In this document: in pieces, positions 59,201 to 64,000 of the stretch
Layout of the letters: each line of letters starts with the position of its first letter
Position numbering within the stretch: the first letter of the stretch is position 1
NCBI GenBank assembly: GCA_029959195.1
Contig: CP114124.1
Location: 1,302,001 to 1,366,000, forward strand
Source: Dictyophora rubrovolvata
Taxonomy: Eukaryota; Basidiomycota; Agaricomycetes; Phallales; Phallaceae
Direction: 5' to 3'
DNA length: 64,000 nucleotides
Position numbers and translations under genes: made by a program
Notes under the pieces: model-generated
The model's database searches: none
What the model saw: only the letters and a program-made list of their open reading frames with translations
Told to the model about the DNA's origin: nothing

Positions 59201-60598
59201 ACAAGCATTTCGCCGTCGAGAATAAGGCTGGGGAGTATATAATAAGAACACCATTCAAAATCTTGTTCCGGTGAGGGGCCGAACCTTGTTACTCGAGGAT
59301 CAAAGGCCGAATCAATATAAGGTGTCAGACTGCCATCGCCAACAGTTTTGCCATACAGGTAAGTATAGTCCTTTCCTTTCCTGCTGTCAAGTGAGAAGAC
59401 ATATCAAAGCTTGGGAATGAAACAACCTTGAACAGTAGAAATATTCATTGCCTTGTTTGTGAAGTTGTATACGTTCACCATCAAGCTTTTCTTCCATGAG
59501 AAACTTGACTCCTCCGAATAACTTAACAGTATCCTCAATCCGCTTGGTTGGTCGTTTACATAGCATCGGGGCAAATGCATGAAACAATTTGACGGTTTTG
59601 TCATCATCATTTAAACGCTTTGCCGGGTCCGAAAGATCGTATGCAACTCGTTTCAAGTCCGAGCAGGTGTTAAATAAGGGGATGGCATCTTCATGAAACA
59701 CAGAGAGAACGGTTGCTTCTTTGACTAGAATGTTGAGATCTGATACAACGTTTATTGAACTAAGGAAATAAAATTAGAGCAAAACAGATGTCATATTACC
59801 TTTCAGGATGATACGGACGATCCATTTTTGCTCTGCTGGTGTGCAATTATTATAAATTATAGTCATTACCCGAACTTGTTGCTCACTACAAGATATTAAC
59901 ATGATGCATTTCACAATTAAAAATGATCTTACAGTTTACCGCCGGCTTTTGATAATTCATCCAGTAATTTATTGATACGCTCTACATTTAACGAGCCTTC
60001 CATGACATTAGAACGCTTCGAGATAACGTCGGCGAGCACCATGGGAAAGTCTCCCACAGCTTTCTAAGATACCATGAATTCCCAAAAATAAATAAATTGA
60101 CCAATAAAGGACGCACTTCCTTCTCAGTGGGTCTTTTCCAGTTCATTAGGCGAACAGCATCACTATCTTTAACGTTCAGAGGAATCAAGCGAATATAGAT
60201 CTTGGCTAGAGTCTTCTCTTTGATATTATAAACAGCACGCTCGCGGTCCCTCTAGAATCAGACATGAATCTCCTAAAGCCAGATTTTCTGCCCAACGAAC
60301 CTGTGGCAATAGTAACCTAAGTACAGGATACAGATCGCAGCCAACTTCTTCTCGCCATTTCTGGGCAGCTTCAACAAACTCTCACAGACATATTAGTTAT
60401 GACGCTCACCCTAAACCAATTTGCAAGGAGTTTTTTCCGTAGATCATGCTTATTCTCATTACTCAGTCTCTCGTACAAACCTGTCAAGACGCTGAATGGC
60501 GGAGACCTTCCCTTGTTGACAGGGATGTTGGTGTAAACTTCTTCGTGTTCAGCGACATCGGGAACATTGGCTGAAGGGGGAGAAGACGGCGCGTCCAT
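56286..60598 (-). CDS. LIG4: DNA ligase IV
   Basis: ATP-dependent ligase of non-homologous end joining. Start MDAPSSPPSANVPDVAEHEE. The N-terminal domain has PFSVLTGLYERLSNENKHDL and YPVLRLLLPQDRERAVYNIK. The nucleotidyltransferase motif I is EEKLDGERIQLHK (KLDGxR, adenylated Lys), then YLYGKTVGDGSLTPYIDSAF, ILDGEMLVWDPVTEK, IFDLLYLNGISLIDKRL, RGEGLILKNLASKYTLNGR and DFIKVKPEYMDNMGETVDVL. The OB fold is followed by tandem BRCT domains: IYKHGGDFAQMVRPDTTMVV marks BRCT1, an acidic linker (DEDYEDTSSIQVSSPEKTPP) lies further on, and the terminal exon gives KRRYVIMTDWVFSSIEEG. Exon edges in BRCT1 (57.4-57.9 kb) are only partly resolved. The last intron, GA|gtaggt to attcag|G, was chosen because it completes the BRCT fold. 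Confidence 0.94.
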
Positions 60599-60847
60599 GC
60601 AACTTTCAAATTTTGGAAGAGTTTTACAATGTGGCAAGACGCGTACTTGGATGACTTCACGACCGTCACTGGCTCGGGCTCGTCACTTCAGTGCGAGATT
60701 ACGCGATCACGTGTCTTCTTCCCACGATGAATGCTCAAGCGCTCAGAGAGAGGCGTCAAGCTGTGGTTTGCAGGCGATATACATACAATAGTTCTAACGA
60801 CGCTCTAGGGAAGTACATGATATCGAAAACAACGCGTGAGTGCTAAG

Positions 60848-62438
60848 CTATTGACTCTCGGAATAAAGGATTTTCGAAATGGTCTTGGCTAGCTCTGACG
60901 GCGGTTGACTCAAAGCGGTTTCGCGGAACCAGGGTTTTGACATATAATTGCGTATTCTGCAAAGCGTTCAAAACCCTATTTTAATAAAATTTGAACCAAA
61001 AAAACTAACCCATCTGGTAGCAAGACAACAGCGTTGGCGCCTTCCACACCACCCACCGTGTCCCATCCTTCACCCTTTAACCATCTCAATGCTCCCGCCA
61101 AAACACTTCCGCTACTCCCTCCAACGAGCAAACCCTCTAATCGTATGAGTCTATGTGTGGCTGAGAAAGCTTCCTCGTCGCTTGTTTTCAGCCAAACATC
61201 GACCTCGTCCCGGGAAAGTACATCTGGAACGAAGTCGTACCTGTTATCACGATTAATAAACACGCAAGCACGATCTCGACTGGATAACACGTACCCAATA
61301 CCTTCTATAACATATGGCGAATCCTTTCTATCTTCGTTCAAACCCTCGGGAAGCGCTAAAACGCTACCAATCTGTCATGGCATGACCCACCGAGCTTCCC
61401 TGGAAAATGTTTATAGTATGCTTACTGGGTCAATACCGACAATTCTCGCATTTTTATTATGCGTCTTCTTGATGGCGCGAGCAACACCGGTGAGTGTACC
61501 CCCTGTTCCAGCACCAGCGAAGAAGGCATCAACCTTTCCTGAGGAAGGGTATGAAGAAGACCGTGATGGTATGATTATCGCTGTAATTATTTCTGGACCT
61601 GTGGTGAGTTCGTGAGCAAGCGGATTGTTGATATTCCGGTCTGTAGTTCAATAAGTATACGCGTATGAAAATGCAAGAACAAAAAAAAAACAGCCACATT
61701 GGTCAAGTATGACTGCGTTAGGGATGGTCTGCTGTAAGCGACGGGCCACACCTGATAAAGGGTTAATATCGAAATTGATAACAAACGGATTGCCGCACCA
61801 ATATTACTAATTTCCGATTCGGAAGGAGCGCTTGGTGTCCGAACAACTTCTGCTCCTAAAGCACGCAAAAGGGTTTCTTTCTCCTGAAAGAAGACATAAG
61901 TATGCTGATAGCAGCATGAAGAAGGGTCATACCAAAGACATCTTGTCAGGTAGTGTGATTATTAAAGGATAGCCCTACAGAAGCATGAGTCAATGGAGAT
62001 GATCCCTTATCGAAGGTGTAGAACACTAGCCTTGATAGCGCAAGCAAGTGCCAAACCAATTCCTAAAGCATCATAACAATGAAGTTTGTCGAGTCAGATA
62101 GTGAGATCTGTGGGCGTAAAAGATGACACTTGCCGGTGTTGCCACTGGTAGGTTCGATGACGACACTCTGCCCGGGTACCAAAACACCCTCTTTCTCAGC
62201 CTCTAGCACCATACGCTTTGCAACTCGGTCTTTGACAGAACCTCCAAGTGAAAAGAATTCAATTTTGACCACTAAATCCAGAGTTTTTCGATGAATACTA
62301 TGCCAAGTCAAAAGCGTGCAAGCAGTACAGACACAGATTGCATTTTAACCCTTCCTCTTTCGCGATCTTGCTTAATCGAACAAGAGGGGTATTTCCTATT
62401 GTATCAAGGACGTCGTCTACAATCATTGAGGAAGCCAT
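60848..62438 (-). CDS. cystathionine beta-synthase-type PLP enzyme lacking the C-terminal regulatory domain
   Basis: Fold-type II PLP enzyme. Start [20 protein letters not shown], then [33 protein letters not shown] (PLP lysine in SVKDR), [80 protein letters not shown] and the phosphate loop [17 protein letters not shown], then [17 protein letters not shown] and [16 protein letters not shown]. The end is [16 protein letters not shown] and a short tail, total about 365 residues. Yeast and human CBS continue with a Bateman (CBS-pair) regulatory module of about 150 residues; none follows here. One intron uses a GC donor (62133-62063); another near 62030-61970 has an ambiguous donor (gctagt or gttcta). 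It makes cystathionine from serine and homocysteine, or acts as a cysteine synthase. Confidence 0.9.
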
Positions 62439-62734
62439 ATGAGAAACAGAGATACTGGCAATCTCGAAAAGCGACTAGTGGCAGGTCACAAGTAATGGGC
62501 CGGATCTTATATGCTAATGACAGTGCATACTTGCTTGGTACTCCGCATGCGGGTGTAGTAAGCAACATCAGATATCGAGCCCCTATTAAACTCGGATTAT
62601 CATTCAAGACTCTGATTATATTCGGATTCAGGCTCAATTCAAAATGCATAGATACTAGATCATAACTACATATGCACTACAGCGGAATCATACTAATACA
62701 TAACCAATCGATTGCAATCAACATATCGGTATAC

Positions 62735-63466
62735 TCAGTGGCCGAAAATACCCAAATGCAAAGGCCATTTCTCTCCCATCCAGGTTGCGAGGGTTGTGTG
62801 ATCCTCCAGGTCCTTTCCAGTGTTTGGATGTATCAAAACACTGTTAAAACCTCCTTTAAATACTGGCTGAACAAGTTCGAGTCAAGGCGTATGTTTAACT
62901 CACGAACAAGGTCCACGGTTCACTGCGAGAAAACTGAAAAGAGCTCCAGTCTGGTGTGGATCAAAAACGTTCACCTCAAACATTGCAGTCGAGTGGGGAC
63001 CTGTATACACAAACGCTTTGATATGAGAACACTGAGTTGGCAAACAGTTCAAGTGCACTCTACAGACCGACTGGTTTATCCCACAGGCGATAGATACGAA
63101 GCTGACCGCGAACGTCATTAGTGAACTTTCTTGAGCAAAAGCATACCAAGAACCAGCCTTACTTCTGGGAACTCTCGGCGTACACGCTCGTGCAGTGCTT
63201 TCGCATACTCCATCTCACTGCTGATATGGGGTCGGTAATAAACTGTTCAGCAGTACTTGTTAGTCTGCAAGCAAGCTTGAATTTGAAACTTCAATATACT
63301 CACTATGAAAATCGAACCCGTTTTTGTTCTTCATGAAAGGCTCTGGGAATCCATCGTAGCAGGTAGACAGCGGTCCTGGAGTGTTAACCAATGATTTACC
63401 ATCGGCACTGTAGCCTTCAGGTAACGGAGGAGCATTTTCGTATCCTTGTAAAAGAGATGTAGACAT
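62735..63466 (-). CDS. DOPA 4,5-dioxygenase family protein
   Basis: Small extradiol dioxygenase-like protein of about 165 residues in five exons. Start MSTSLLQGYENAPPLPEGYS. The domain reads NKNGFDFHIYYRPHISSEME, AKALHERVRREFPE, LRIYRLWDKPVGPHSTAMFE, DPHQTGALFSFLAVNRGPCS and VLIHPNTGKDLEDHTTLATW, ending KWPLHLGIFGH. The His residues of FDFHIYY, GPHSTAMFE, DPHQ and VLIHPNTGKDLEDHT match the conserved histidines of the family, including likely metal ligands. The founding member in Amanita opens the DOPA ring to betalamic acid or muscaflavin. Most agaric homologues have unknown substrates, so pigment synthesis is not implied. Introns at gtgagt, gtaagg, gtctgt and gtgagt donors. Confidence 0.92.
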
Positions 63467-64000
63467 TTGAAGTTGCCGTGGAAGGGATGGATAACTACAC
63501 TACACTCGACCCAGTGAATAAATATGGGCGCATTTGGGAATTTTTCGTCCGTTTGTGGGTTGTAAGCTGAGTAAGATTCGCACCTAGTTAGTCACTTTAT
63601 GACTAACTTGTCGCCTTCAATAGCCAATCCGGAAGGGACGGTTGGGTTTGTTCAATATCTTACATTCTGATATTACCGGGCCAACAGTTGGAAAGACGAT
63701 TGATAACTGAAACTGGTGCTGACTAGGACGTCTAGTTTGATTGGGTTGTTATTTACATGCAAGAATGATGGCTGTGTTCGTAAAAGTAATCGTTATAATT
63801 TTAAAAGGAAGAAGGGTACCGTCAATGTTTATTGAAATGTCGGATAACGCTTTCGATCTCATTATTGGCCCCAATCAAAGACGCTTCCTTTATATTTACA
63901 GCGAAATTGGCCTCTGTGCACGTACGATTTGATGAACTGAGATTAGGGTACCGTTTCGAAACAAACCACGCCTTCGGTGTTTGAGGCCGAGAAAATATTT
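63467..64000. other. upstream flank of the DOPA dioxygenase gene
   Basis: Holds the promoter of the dioxygenase gene. A short plus-strand open frame at 63741-63932 shows no family features. Nothing else recognised before the window edge. Confidence 0.4.

Overview
The window looks like nuclear DNA of a basidiomycete fungus, most likely an agaricomycete. The evidence is the dense packing of intron-rich genes, with introns mostly 45-70 nt and GT-AG type, together with fungal gene content (B55/CDC55, PRP40, URB2, FAP1, FIS1, LIG4, ZAP1-like, TAF10) and a Mug135-like protein typical of Agaricomycetes. I rebuilt exon chains by hand from splice signals and checked them for reading-frame closure. Start and stop positions are good; some internal splice sites in the largest genes are not individually resolved.

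Layout. 1-5.9 kb: end of the PP2A B55 gene, a secreted surface-type protein (minus), a multi-LIM protein and TAF10. 6.0-12.0 kb: a Gfo/Idh/MocA dehydrogenase, Pol III subunit C53 and FIS1 sharing a 50-bp divergent promoter, and an M50B-like membrane protein. 12.2-18.5 kb: carboxypeptidase S, mitochondrial ribosomal protein mL44 and an unrecognised conserved-looking gene. 18.7-21.7 kb: ATP1 divergent from mitochondrial ribosomal protein bL21m. 21.8-30.5 kb: PRP40 and URB2 (rRNA processing). 30.9-38.2 kb: an accessory-looking stretch with a Mug135-like gene, a small O-methyltransferase gene carrying an in-frame stop plus a duplicated fragment of itself, an MFS transporter and an unusual ALAS-like alpha-oxoamine synthase with no mitochondrial presequence. 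40.1-44.1 kb: ZAP1-like zinc-finger regulator and NMN adenylyltransferase. 44.1-49.0 kb: a gene-poor, repeat-rich island with two solo LTRs in opposite orientation, a terminal-inverted-repeat element and decayed gene pieces. 49.1-63.5 kb: FAP1/NFX1, AP-1 gamma-adaptin, DNA ligase IV, a cystathionine beta-synthase-type enzyme without the C-terminal regulatory domain, and a DOPA 4,5-dioxygenase, all on the minus strand.

Most of the window is housekeeping: mitochondrial energy and translation, transcription, splicing, ribosome assembly, vesicle traffic, NAD synthesis and DNA repair. The part most likely to hold something undescribed is 32.2-38.2 kb. There the ALAS-like enzyme keeps the PLP chemistry of the family but has lost the organelle presequence and changed residues at the likely acyl-CoA pocket. 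It sits beside a transporter and a methyltransferase relic, which suggests a small biosynthetic locus that may be eroding.
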